From assembly GCA_964525605.1 (NCBI GenBank), contig CAZGKT010000005.1, positions 62,001-126,000 on the forward strand: 64,000 nt of DNA, given 5' to 3'. This DNA comes from CAVTWJ01 sp964525605 (GTDB lineage: Bacteria; Oederibacteriota; Muellerivitia; Muellerivitales; Muellerivitaceae). A program made the translations under genes and the position numbers. The notes under the pieces are model-generated. The model was not told where the DNA came from. It did no database searches and saw only the letters and a program-made list of their open reading frames with translations. How positions within the stretch are numbered: position 1 is the first letter of the stretch; each line of letters begins with the position of its first letter. Positions 34,882-42,838 of the stretch are shown here, in pieces.

Positions 34882-36261
34882 TTAATTTTGTTTATCGACT
34901 TTCGGCAACTCGCCTGTCGCCACACCCAGCCATAGCTGGTCGTAAAGGGTCTGGTATTTGGCTTTGATGTAACTTACTTGGGTGGTTTCAAGGCTGGTCA
35001 TGGTTTGAAGAAGTTCCAGGTTTGTGGTGAGGTTCAACTTCAGGTCGTGTAACACATCCTGGTAATCCTGCTGGTAGGCATCCACGGCCTTCTGGTAGGC
35101 GTCGGTTTCGCCCATGGACTCCACCAAACTTTTATAGGCCTCGCGGATGTCATCTTTGGCCGTTCGACGCAAAAGGGAAAGGTTCATCTCCGCCTGCCGT
35201 TTCCGGGAGGCCGCTATATCTTCCTGGGCCACAATTTGACCGCCCTCAAAAATCGGAAGGGATGCCATTAATTCCACGCTCCAAACGTTGGTGTCAGCCG
35301 GTTTATCGTAATCAAGGTAATAATCACCCTCGGCGATAAGTGTAGGCAAGTGAAGACCATGAGCCGCCAATAGCTGGGCGTTGGCTATTTCGACATTAGC
35401 AGCTGCAGCCTTGACATCCGGGCGATTTTCCACTTCGGTGAGGGCCTCATCCGCGGAATAAGCGGGGGTCGTGTTCGTCTCCGCCGAAACAAGCTGTTGG
35501 TCAGGTTGGATGTTTGCCAAGGTCGCAAGGGTTTCCCGAGCTTGGGCCAATTGATATTTATCATTCTCCAGATCCGCCAGCACTTGCATGAGTTGGGCCT
35601 GGGTGTTGGAAACATCGGCAGTTCTTGATCGTCCCATCACCTGCCATTGTTTTTCCAGTTCGAGCGTCTGTTGATTCAAATCCCGCGATTTTTCCAAGGC
35701 TTGGAGGGATTCCTCGAGGGCGAGTACGTTGTAAAATGCGTTGGCTACATTTAAAAGTAATTGCTGGGATTGATAGCGAAGGGTGTAGTTTTGAACGTTA
35801 ATGTTCGCTTCTGCGCCTTCGATGGCGGCGGGTTCATTAAGTCCGGATAAAATTGTTTCCGAGGCGGAAAAATAGGCGGTGTCACTCGCTGCGTTGAATA
35901 AAGAGTTGGGTGTTCCGGTGCCGATATAATTACTCGAAAGCCATGTTTTTGTCCCGTTCAAGTAGATTTGGGGAAGAGCGGCCCCAATCGCCTGGTTGTT
36001 TTGCGTTTTGGCCTGCAATACGTTTTCAGCGGAACTGGCAAGTGTTTCGGTGCGTTTGACCGCCAGGGCGTAAACGTCCCAAAGATTCAATTGAGACTTC
36101 AGGGCCGCGTTATCGGCCGCGTCCGGAGCAAGTCCCGTGACATCATGCAAGACCGGCTCAATTTTTCCTTCTCCCACCTTCACGGGCGCCTCGGCGCATC
36201 CGGAGAGTATCAGAGAAATTCCCAACAGGCACATCGAAGCGGATGTGAGGTTCTTAAACAA
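34882..36261 (-). CDS. TolC-like outer-membrane efflux lipoprotein
   Basis: Predicted 459 residues. A lipoprotein signal with LSGC places the lipidated Cys at residue 22, as in OprM-like channels. The body has two related halves of long coiled-coil helices (ESLQALEKSRDLNQQTLELEKQW; AQEDIAASRKRQAEMNLSLLRRT) and the short beta-strands of the OEP family. The best start is TTG at 36261 with AGGAG seven bases upstream; longer in-frame extensions would bury the signal peptide. It should form the exit duct for the RND pump, whose gene starts 73 bases later. It is separated from the Spy-like gene upstream by a terminator. Confidence 0.88.
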   Translation of the reverse strand: MFKNLTSASMCLLGISLILSGCAEAPVKVGEGKIEPVLHDVTGLAPDAADNAALKSQLNLWDVYALAVKRTETLASSAENVLQAKTQNNQAIGAALPQIYLNGTKTWLSSNYIGTGTPNSLFNAASDTAYFSASETILSGLNEPAAIEGAEANINVQNYTLRYQSQQLLLNVANAFYNVLALEESLQALEKSRDLNQQTLELEKQWQVMGRSRTADVSNTQAQLMQVLADLENDKYQLAQARETLATLANIQPDQQLVSAETNTTPAYSADEALTEVENRPDVKAAAANVEIANAQLLAAHGLHLPTLIAEGDYYLDYDKPADTNVWSVELMASLPIFEGGQIVAQEDIAASRKRQAEMNLSLLRRTAKDDIREAYKSLVESMGETDAYQKAVDAYQQDYQDVLHDLKLNLTTNLELLQTMTSLETTQVSYIKAKYQTLYDQLWLGVATGELPKVDKQN

Positions 36262-36360
36262 ACGGGTTCTCCTAAAAAGCGATTTTGAGCGCCGTATTAT
36301 AGAACGAAGGGTTCCAAAATTTAGGCGTTTCCCATGAAAATTTCTAGTCGACAAAACAAC

Positions 36361-36393
36361 AAAAAAAGCCCAAGGCCTGGGGCCTTAGGCTTT
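36361..36393 (-). terminator. intrinsic terminator between the Spy-like gene and the TolC-like gene
   Basis: Read leftward, arms AAAGCCTAAGGCC and GGCCTTGGGCTTT (one mismatch) with a three-base loop are followed by seven T. A second small stem, AACCCC/GGGGTT, overlaps the stop codon just before it. Efflux genes must rely on readthrough or their own promoter. Confidence 0.8.
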
Positions 36394-36405
36394 AACCCCT
36401 TGGGG

Positions 36406-36867
36406 TTAGGGTTTATTCACGTTACAGGGTGTTGGGGGTGAATTGGACCTGGGAATTAAAGCTCCCAGGGAAGCGGGCGGCATGGCCCCCGGCACGTTCC
36501 AACCTTTCGAGTCGCTGTGCTTGGCTTCCCATTTGGCGATCATATCGTTGAATTTTTCTTTTTGATCGGGATTGAGGACAGCACGAATCTTTTCATTGGA
36601 GGCATCCCGCAAGCCCTTGAGTTTGAGGTTGGTATCAAGGCGAGCGGATTCAAGGTTCGTCTCGAAATCATTCAAGATAGTACGAATGGACTCTCTTTGG
36701 TTGGCGGAGAGATCAAGTCGAGTGGTCAGCCGGTCAAGGAAGGGGTTGAAATTGCCCTGGTGGGCTCGGGCTTGGTGAAAGCAATAGTGAATGTAAAACC
36801 CTGTCCCTGCCACGCCCAAAAAAGCACCAATGATGAAGGCGAAGGTAATTTTCATCCAGTCTTTCAA
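36406..36867 (-). CDS. Spy/CpxP-like periplasmic stress protein
   Basis: Predicted 153 residues. One N-terminal membrane anchor (ITFAFIIGAFLGVAGTGFYI) precedes a helical domain with the LTxxQ-type motif DLSANQRESIRTILNDFE and a second copy-like LNPDQKEKFNDMIAKW, as in Spy, CpxP and heavy-metal resistance sensors. Such proteins act as periplasmic chaperones or stress sensors. The start shown is TTG, with AAGGAA overlapping the anti-sigma stop; an ATG four codons in is the alternative. It is third in the sigma/anti-sigma operon, so it is probably a target or feedback partner of that regulator. Confidence 0.7.
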   Translation of the reverse strand: MKDWMKITFAFIIGAFLGVAGTGFYIHYCFHQARAHQGNFNPFLDRLTTRLDLSANQRESIRTILNDFETNLESARLDTNLKLKGLRDASNEKIRAVLNPDQKEKFNDMIAKWEAKHSDSKGWNVPGAMPPASLGALIPRSNSPPTPCNVNKP

Positions 36868-36871
36868 GCTC

Positions 36872-37342
36872 TTATTCCTTGATCATACTGACAACCATGT
36901 CCTCGTGGTAAGCGGCTGGCATGGCGTTCCATTGGTTCGAAACGGCCTCGGGAGTCGAGGAGGAATAATAGTCTGTATCAGCGGCGGGCAGGGAAGAAAG
37001 TTCGGGCGTCGAGGGAACGACATAGAAGAAAACCCAGGCGGCGGCCATGGCCGATCCCACCAGGGGGAAGATCCAGCGAAGGGCGTTTTCCGGGCTGAAA
37101 AGCCGGGATGCTGAGGACTTAACCCGGATGCGTTCCAGGACGGCTGACACCAACCGGTCTTCCTGCACTTCGGAGAGGGATGGTTTGGAAAACAGCACCG
37201 GAGAGATCTGGCTCCATTGGGCCAATGCCTGTCGGCAGGAGGCGCAGGTTTGCAGGTGGCTTTCCACCTGATGCTTTTGGTCGAGGGTCAGGGCGCCGTC
37301 GGCCAGTAAAAATAGCACGGTTTGGATTTCTTGGTGCGTCAT
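36872..37342 (-). CDS. zinc-finger anti-sigma factor
   Basis: Predicted 156 residues. The N-terminal ZAS-type motif is H29xxxC33xxC36 (SHLQTCASC), followed by a linker, one transmembrane helix (RWIFPLVGSAMAAAWVFFYVV) and a short periplasmic domain. This layout matches membrane anti-sigma factors that hold an ECF sigma until an envelope signal triggers release. Its ATG overlaps the sigma-gene stop as ATGA. The partner is therefore the ECF sigma upstream. Confidence 0.85.
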   Translation of the reverse strand: MTHQEIQTVLFLLADGALTLDQKHQVESHLQTCASCRQALAQWSQISPVLFSKPSLSEVQEDRLVSAVLERIRVKSSASRLFSPENALRWIFPLVGSAMAAAWVFFYVVPSTPELSSLPAADTDYYSSSTPEAVSNQWNAMPAAYHEDMVVSMIKE

Positions 37343-37929
37343 ACTCGATCTCCTTCTTTACTTAAGACGTTCTCGTTCTTCAAAAAGTGTTGTAAATGCT
37401 CCTGAAGCATCTTTCGCGCCCGGGAAAGCCGGCCTTTGACCGCGTCGAGGGAACAATCCAATATTTCGGCTATTTCCTGGTATTCCAATCCCTGGGCTTC
37501 CCGCAGGGTTAATATCGTCCGGTAGTCCTCGGGAAGGGCGGAGAGGATTTTATCGGTCAAATCCTTGCTTTCCAAGGCGGGGAGGGCGGTGCGGGAGGTA
37601 GCAAATAGGGCCTCAATCCGGTCTCCTTCCGATTCCACGAGGGCCTCCAGGGAGACGGTTCGACGGCGGTTTCTTTTGCGCAAAATATCGAGGCAATGGT
37701 TAGTGGTGATGCGGTAGAGCCAGGTGGAAAAAGACGAATTACCCTGAAATTTCTTCAGGTTGTGATAAGCCTTGGTGAAGATATCCTGGGCGGCTTCCTC
37801 GGCCTCGGAGCGGTTATGAAGCATGGAAAGGCAATATCCCATGACCTTCTGATGATAGAGACGCATCAACTCTCCATACCGTTCCACGTCGCCCTTGAGG
37901 ATGATGGCAATGAGTTCCAGGTCGTTAAT
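37339..37929 (-). CDS. ECF RNA polymerase sigma factor (RpoE-like)
   Basis: Region 2 (RLYHQKVMGYCLSMLHNRSEAEEAAQDIF, then FSTWLYRITTNHCLD) and region 4 (LPEDYRTILTLREAQGLEYQEIAEILDCSLDAVKGRLSRAR-like) define an ECF sigma of the RpoE type. The first ATG, GTG or TTG in frame is the GTG at 37887, giving 182 residues. The codons before it, however, encode NDLELIAIILKGDVERYG, which is exactly the usual ECF N-terminus. Reading back, an ATT codon at 37929 has GGGAG six bases upstream and no other start is available, so an AUU start giving 196 residues is likely. The gene heads the anti-sigma/Spy-like operon and probably autoregulates it. Confidence 0.85.
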   Translation of the reverse strand: MNDLELIAIILKGDVERYGELMRLYHQKVMGYCLSMLHNRSEAEEAAQDIFTKAYHNLKKFQGNSSFSTWLYRITTNHCLDILRKRNRRRTVSLEALVESEGDRIEALFATSRTALPALESKDLTDKILSALPEDYRTILTLREAQGLEYQEIAEILDCSLDAVKGRLSRARKMLQEHLQHFLKNENVLSKEGDRV

Positions 37930-37966
37930 GGGATTCTCCCAAGTTTTCTTGTCTAGTAATTGACGT

Positions 37967-37990
37967 TTATAACTAAATTGAGTGTTATAA
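37967..37990. promoter_or_regulatory. inverted TTATAAC/GTTATAA pair upstream of the ECF sigma gene
   Basis: Perfect seven-base arms at 37967-37973 and 37984-37990 are separated by ten bases, about 40 bases upstream of the proposed sigma start. The spacing suits a dimeric regulator or overlapping promoters for the divergent genes. No specific binding protein can be named. Confidence 0.35.
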
Positions 37991-37996
37991 GCATAG

Positions 37997-38018
37997 ATTC
38001 ACTCTCGCGAGGGAGAAT
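37997..38018. promoter_or_regulatory. 22-base imperfect palindrome centred on CGCG
   Basis: The arms ATTCACTCTCG and CGAGGGAGAAT match at nine of eleven positions and meet without spacer. The site lies between the divergent sigma and glycosidase units, 30 bases before the -10 box of the latter, which suggests an operator. Confidence 0.4.
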
Positions 38019-38047
38019 GTCAAGAAACCCGCCTCCTTCTCATCCTA

Positions 38048-38053
38048 TATAAT
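38048..38053 (+). promoter_or_regulatory. -10 box TATAAT before the glycosidase operon
   Basis: A perfect TATAAT in the context TATATAATGTCCGCC lies 52 bases before the first start codon. It belongs to the TAYAATG pattern common in this window. No -35 box is recognisable, and the palindrome just upstream could replace it with an activator site. Confidence 0.5.
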
Positions 38054-38105
38054 GTCCGCCTTTGATCCCTGAAACCGGCATTTCGGGAAATACAAGGTGG
38101 CGGGC

Positions 38106-38285
38106 ATGGTTGGTTTTTTAAATCTCACCACTCAGGAGAAGAAAGTCCTGGGGTTTCTACTGGCGCTTACCCTTTTGGGCGGCGGGGTGATGGCTTACCG
38201 GGCATTCTTCGATGAGAGGGAATCCCCCCATCCTCATGGGGCTTTTCGTATTGTTCCAACTTATGACGAAAGGAAATCACCTTGA
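38106..38285 (+). CDS. 59-residue membrane protein, ComEA-N-terminus-like
   Basis: A short protein with residues FLNLTTQEKKVLGFLLALTLLGGGVMAYR, that is, a helical TTQEKK cap and a single membrane anchor. This strongly resembles the N-terminal anchor of ComEA-type DNA-receptor proteins, but the helix-hairpin-helix domain is absent: the protein stops after about 25 further polar residues. AAGG lies eight bases before the ATG. Its stop codon overlaps the TTG start of the following family-2 glycosidase. It may be a remnant of a comEA gene kept as a coupling leader, or a genuine small membrane protein. Confidence 0.5.
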   Translation: MVGFLNLTTQEKKVLGFLLALTLLGGGVMAYRAFFDERESPHPHGAFRIVPTYDERKSP

Positions 38286-40420
38286 CCCAATCCTATTCCC
38301 TGAACGGCTCATGGCAATTCACTCAACTTTCCGAATCGACCTTGGATAAAAGTTCCATCCCGATAAAAAATGCCAAGCCCCGTTCCATGAAGGTTCCCTC
38401 CAATTGGTACCTGCAAGGGGAGGATTTCGCAGGGGAAGCCCTTTATGAAACCGGCTTCGAGGTTCCCCATCTTCAGCCGGGCCAGGCGGCATTCCTGCGT
38501 TTTAAGGGCTCGGACTATTTCACCAAAGTGGAACTCAATGGGAAGCTTCTGGGCTATCACGAGGGCTATTTCCAGGCCTTTGACCTGACCGCTACCCAGG
38601 CCTTGGAGGTTACGAACGACTTGAAGGTTTGGGTGGAGTCTCCGAAAGAAAACCGGAAAGAATGGCCGCATCAAAAGCATTTGATCAAGGGAATCTTTAA
38701 CCACCATGATGCCCGGCCGGGCAGTTGGAACGAGGAAAGGGGACAGGATCACAATACCGGAGGACTTTGGAACGGGGTGGAGCTTTTGGTGGTGGATCGG
38801 GTTTTCTTGAAAGGCGTTAAGGTCCACCCGGTGCTTTTGACTAACGGTCAGGCGGTGGTTCAGTTCAAACTGATCCTGGTGAATGTGGCCGAGGCGGATG
38901 ACTATGACATCGAACTGAAGGTCTCAGGCGAGGGTTTCCCGGGTTCGTTCGAGATCAAGAAAAACCTTCATTTGGAGAGGGGCCAGACTGAGGCCCACTT
39001 GAGCCTCACCCTCAAGAAACCACGCCTCTGGTGGACCTGGGACCAGGGCGAACCCGCCCTCTACCGTGCCCACATCGGCATCCGCCGGACCAAGACGGGT
39101 AAGCTCGTGGAGGAGGGAAGCGTCCGCTTCGGGGTTCGGGATATCCGCGTCACATCCCAATGGGAATTCTTCCTCAACGGGAGGAAGTTCTTTCCACGGG
39201 GCACCAATATCATTCCCACCCAATGGTTATCCGCCTATGGGGAAAATGAAGCAAAACGGGATGTCCTTCTGATGAAGGAAGCCCACTTGAACGCGGTGCG
39301 GGTGCACGCGCATGTCAACCGCGCAGAATTTTACGACGCCTGCGATGAAGCCGGGCTTTTCGTCTGGCAGGATTTCGCCCTGCAGTGGAGCTATGAACCT
39401 ACCGACGCCTTCACCCGCAACGCCTGCCGCCAGATCAAAGACATGGTGCGCCAGCTCTATAACCATCCTTCCATCTTTGTCTGGTGCTGTCACAACGAAC
39501 CCTCATTCAACCGTCATGAGCTGGACCCGGTCCTGGAGAGGGCCGTGAAGGAGGAAGATTCCAGCCGGTTCGTCGATACAGCCAGCGATTTTCATTTCCA
39601 TCCCTACCCGGGCTGGTACTGGGACGATTCGGCGGTCAGGGATGTGCCGGGAACCCTGGGGCCAGAAACCCGATTCCTTTCCGAATTCGGCGCCCAGGCC
39701 CTGCCCTCCGTGGCGGCTTTGAAGAAGATGTTCACCCCGAAGCAGCTCTGGCCTCCCGACTGGAAAGAATGGGCATTCCGCGATTTCCAGTACTTCCAGA
39801 CCTTCAACGTGGCCCGCATCGAACGGGGAAAGAACATCGGCGAGTTCGTGGAAAATAGCCAGCGTTACCAGGCCCATCTGGTCAAGGAATACATCCAGAG
39901 CATCCGGCTGAAAAAATACAAACCCATGAACGGCTATTTCCATTTCATGTTCGCGGACTGCTGGCCTTCCATCACCTGGAGTGTGATGGATCACAACCGT
40001 GTTCCGAAAAAGGGCTATGAAGCGCTGAAGACCGCGTCCCAGCCCCTTCTACCCCTTTACCGCCCCATCGTCACCCAGTTTAATCCGGGCGATACTCTTG
40101 GCTGGGGCCAATCCCTTCTGGAGGGGGTTCTGCTGATCAACGATTTTCCACACGGCTTCAAGGGTCTGAAGGTGGAAATCAAAGTGGTGGGTCCGGGGGA
40201 AAAGGTGATTTACAAGGACGCTGGAACTTGCCATGTGGGCCCGGACTGCATCGTTCAACCTTTCGAGGCCAGCCAACGCTTCGCCCATATCCAAGGTTTT
40301 GCCATCCCGAAAAACGCCCGACCGGGGGAATACCAGATCCGTTTGGCGGTCAAGGACCGCCAGGGCAAAAAAATCGGGCACAACGCGTCGTCGTTCCAGG
40401 TAGTCAAAAAGAAATATTAA
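38282..40420 (+). CDS. family-2 glycoside hydrolase (beta-mannosidase/galactosidase type)
   Basis: Predicted 712 residues, no signal peptide, so cytoplasmic. Sugar-binding jelly-roll (YSLNGSWQF at the start), immunoglobulin-like and TIM-barrel domains occur in order. The acid/base is E406 (WCCHNEPSF) and the nucleophile E468 (FLSEFGAQALPS), both in the expected context. The barrel RGTNIIPTQWLSAYG fits beta-mannosidase-like GH2 enzymes best, but the exact sugar is unclear. The start is TTG, overlapping the stop of the small membrane protein as TTGA, with AAAGGA seven bases upstream. Confidence 0.88.
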   Translation: MTQSYSLNGSWQFTQLSESTLDKSSIPIKNAKPRSMKVPSNWYLQGEDFAGEALYETGFEVPHLQPGQAAFLRFKGSDYFTKVELNGKLLGYHEGYFQAFDLTATQALEVTNDLKVWVESPKENRKEWPHQKHLIKGIFNHHDARPGSWNEERGQDHNTGGLWNGVELLVVDRVFLKGVKVHPVLLTNGQAVVQFKLILVNVAEADDYDIELKVSGEGFPGSFEIKKNLHLERGQTEAHLSLTLKKPRLWWTWDQGEPALYRAHIGIRRTKTGKLVEEGSVRFGVRDIRVTSQWEFFLNGRKFFPRGTNIIPTQWLSAYGENEAKRDVLLMKEAHLNAVRVHAHVNRAEFYDACDEAGLFVWQDFALQWSYEPTDAFTRNACRQIKDMVRQLYNHPSIFVWCCHNEPSFNRHELDPVLERAVKEEDSSRFVDTASDFHFHPYPGWYWDDSAVRDVPGTLGPETRFLSEFGAQALPSVAALKKMFTPKQLWPPDWKEWAFRDFQYFQTFNVARIERGKNIGEFVENSQRYQAHLVKEYIQSIRLKKYKPMNGYFHFMFADCWPSITWSVMDHNRVPKKGYEALKTASQPLLPLYRPIVTQFNPGDTLGWGQSLLEGVLLINDFPHGFKGLKVEIKVVGPGEKVIYKDAGTCHVGPDCIVQPFEASQRFAHIQGFAIPKNARPGEYQIRLAVKDRQGKKIGHNASSFQVVKKKY

Positions 40421-40593
40421 ATCCGGATTTCCCGGTACAAGTTTCCTTTCGAGCGTAAAATAAGGAGCAAATTAAGCGGTGATGCCGCTGGAAAAAGTCA
40501 TTTGGGAAATCTCAGATAACAGGTCGTGAATTTTGCTGAATAATCGAAGGTGTTATTATTCTTTCTCGAATCCCCCGTTTATTGAGGTGCCGT

Positions 40594-41388
40594 GTGAAGG
40601 ATAAATATACGTTCTCTCTCATACCCATTATTTTCTTGGTGTCCATGGCCTGGACAGGACAGGCCCGGGGTGAAAACCTTCCCATCCCCACTCCCGCCCC
40701 CCTGACGACCCTACAAGGCGTTTTCTGGGAATTGGGGGATTCGATTCTCGCTGGCCGGGACCTGAAGCCGAACGATAAGAAATACGCGGACCTATTTACC
40801 GAATGGTTGAACGAGCATTACGGACCGGTCACCGAAATGCGTTCCACGGATAATGATATTGATACCTTGGGGCTCAGCGAACAGATCGAAAGCAAGCTCG
40901 CCGGTGTCACGATGAGCCTTTGTGTCTTGGAGATCGGTATGAGGAATTTGGAATACCGAGAAGGTGGCCCCAATGTGTCCACTTGTGGTGGTTGCTCCTT
41001 GCGAGCAGGCCTTTTGGCTTCCTTCCATTACGGCGCCGAACTTCAAAAAATCCTTTCAGGCATTCGAAGTCACATGGCCCCAGGAGGCCTTATCCTCATG
41101 ACCAATCTTTACGAGGCCGACGAATGTACCAGGGACCATTTCGAGGATTGGAGTGAATATCCACAGATCGTGCAGATGTACAATCACATCGCGGCGTTGG
41201 CGGCCGAAGTCAACGGTGCCAAGCTGGTGGATCTTTTCACCCTTATGGGGGACCATCCCTCCTACATGGGACCCTGCAGCCCATTTCCTAACGCGGCGGG
41301 CCATGCGGCCCTTGCGGACTTGCTGGAGAAAACGGTGAAGGATGCCTTTCCCTTTCCGCCCAAACAGAATAGCCCGATCAAGAAGTGA
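40594..41388 (+). CDS. exported SGNH/GDSL-type hydrolase
   Basis: Predicted 264 residues with a signal peptide (KYTFSLIPIIFLVSMAWTG). Block I is LGDSILAG with nucleophile S50; later come GMRNLEYR (block III region), LILMTNLYEAD and a C-terminal NAAGHAALADLLEK in the place of the usual DxxH, where the aspartate is replaced by asparagine-like spacing. It probably acts as an esterase or acyl-hydrolase outside the cytoplasm. GTG at 40594 has GAGG six bases upstream. A longer two-domain paralog follows directly. Confidence 0.65.
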   Translation: MKDKYTFSLIPIIFLVSMAWTGQARGENLPIPTPAPLTTLQGVFWELGDSILAGRDLKPNDKKYADLFTEWLNEHYGPVTEMRSTDNDIDTLGLSEQIESKLAGVTMSLCVLEIGMRNLEYREGGPNVSTCGGCSLRAGLLASFHYGAELQKILSGIRSHMAPGGLILMTNLYEADECTRDHFEDWSEYPQIVQMYNHIAALAAEVNGAKLVDLFTLMGDHPSYMGPCSPFPNAAGHAALADLLEKTVKDAFPFPPKQNSPIKK

Positions 41389-41474
41389 GACTGGTTTTAG
41401 AAATTCAGGGTCTTTTTTTCATGAAGCTGCTCATTCTCTAGGGGGTTGAAACCCCGGAATGGAATAGTGTTCCA

Positions 41475-42674
41475 ATGAGACGAAACCTTCTCATCCTCCT
41501 GGCGGTTTGTGGTTGGTCGCTACAGGCTTTCGGGGCCGATAAGCCCACTCCAACACGGAACCCCTATCCCACAGCAACGCCTTATCCATGTTCCTATGCC
41601 TACGGTGTGACGTTTTCGGGTAAGAGCCAACCCTCGAACATGTGGGCCTACGAATCCCCCGTGTCCATAGGCCTGACAGGTCAGGTGGATAAGATCCACG
41701 TCTATGCTCCGCAGGAGGAGACCCTGATAGTGGGTCTTTATGACGGTTCGGAGACCCTGATGAACGCGGTGACGATCAAGGCTTCCCATGGGGGATGGCG
41801 AACCGCCGATTTTCCAACGACTGTCAAACCCGGTTCTTATTACCTGGCCGAATCCGGTACGGCTCCCAATGTAAACCTTGTGGCGGGCTCAGGCGTGAGC
41901 TGCTTCTATGACCAACGCGGTTTCCTGGGGCCCAAATTCCTGTGTTCGGGCAGCCTGCCCTCCGGTCTTCCCCTTTACCTATCGGGATGCCCTCCCCAAG
42001 AGATCCAGGGCCTTCTTTTCGGGGCCGGGGACTCGATCCTTGGCGGCTCGGACGAAACGGGCGGGGGTGAAGACTACATGGAACTTTTCACGGACTGGTT
42101 GAATAAACATTATGGCCCGATCCAAAGGCAGGCGATCGGGGCGATCGCCTATGATTCCAGCATGATGAGCGGACACGTCGAGTTCTGGCTGAAAAATGCG
42201 AACGTGGGCATTGGGGTTCTTGGGATCGGGATGAATAATCTACAAAATACCGGCGGACCCGGATCGGCCAGGACGGGTGGCGCCACCCTCTTGTCCGCCT
42301 TTTCGTCGGCGCTTATCTACGGGGAGGACATCCAAGACATCATTTCTTCATACCGGGAACATATGCCGCCCGGCGGGATCATCCTCATCACAAATCTTTA
42401 CCGAGTCCAAGATTACACTGACGCCAAATATCACGATTGGAAAGATTACGACCGAGTGATAAGGATCTACAATGAAATCCTGGCGATGGTGGCCAAGGTC
42501 AATAACGCCAAAATCATCGACTGCTATTCGATCATGGCTTCCAACCCCGCCTTCCGGGACGCGCACAACATGCATCCCAATTCGGCTGGCCACTCCGCCA
42601 TTGCGGCCCAAATGGAGAAAGCCGTGGTGGAAGCCGGTATGCCACAGGTGACCGAGACCTCGAGAGCAAAATAA
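41475..42674 (+). CDS. exported SGNH hydrolase with N-terminal beta-sandwich
   Basis: Predicted 399 residues. A signal peptide (MRRNLLILLAVCGWSLQAFG) and a Thr/Pro-rich linker lead into a beta-rich domain (residues about 40-165, VDKIHVYAPQEETLIVGLYDG), then an SGNH domain with block I GAGDSILGG and nucleophile S187. It shares LFTDWLNKHYGPI, PPGGIILITNLY and NSAGHSAIAAQMEKAV with the preceding gene, so the two arose by duplication. It may be a carbohydrate or lipid esterase with a binding module; the substrate is unknown. A small GGGG/CCCC hairpin lies before its start. Confidence 0.65.
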   Translation: MRRNLLILLAVCGWSLQAFGADKPTPTRNPYPTATPYPCSYAYGVTFSGKSQPSNMWAYESPVSIGLTGQVDKIHVYAPQEETLIVGLYDGSETLMNAVTIKASHGGWRTADFPTTVKPGSYYLAESGTAPNVNLVAGSGVSCFYDQRGFLGPKFLCSGSLPSGLPLYLSGCPPQEIQGLLFGAGDSILGGSDETGGGEDYMELFTDWLNKHYGPIQRQAIGAIAYDSSMMSGHVEFWLKNANVGIGVLGIGMNNLQNTGGPGSARTGGATLLSAFSSALIYGEDIQDIISSYREHMPPGGIILITNLYRVQDYTDAKYHDWKDYDRVIRIYNEILAMVAKVNNAKIIDCYSIMASNPAFRDAHNMHPNSAGHSAIAAQMEKAVVEAGMPQVTETSRAK

Positions 42675-42790
42675 TATAGTGAGAAGAAATGATCGAGCGA
42701 GTCATAAGGCCGTTGGCAACCACCAGGAGACCAAAAGATTAAGCTTGGGATGTCAAAAAGACGTTCTCATCCGCCTCGATTTATTAAAAG

Positions 42791-42818
42791 GATCGTTGGG
42801 GATTTCTCGCAATGACAA
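42791..42818 (-). repeat. third copy of the tgtcattgcg-type repeat
   Basis: Read leftward the sequence is ttgtcattgcgagaaatcc, then ccaacgatcc, matching the edges of the copies near 14.6 kb. The next ATG, at 42812, lies inside this element. Confidence 0.5.
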
Positions 42819-42838
42819 CCTTTAAAAAGGAAATTCAA

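Noticed and set aside
40461..40533. Short frame of 16 codons after an AAGGAG-like site upstream of the first SGNH gene
   Set aside because: The spacing to the ATG is too long, the ATG falls in a small hairpin, and nothing else supports translation.
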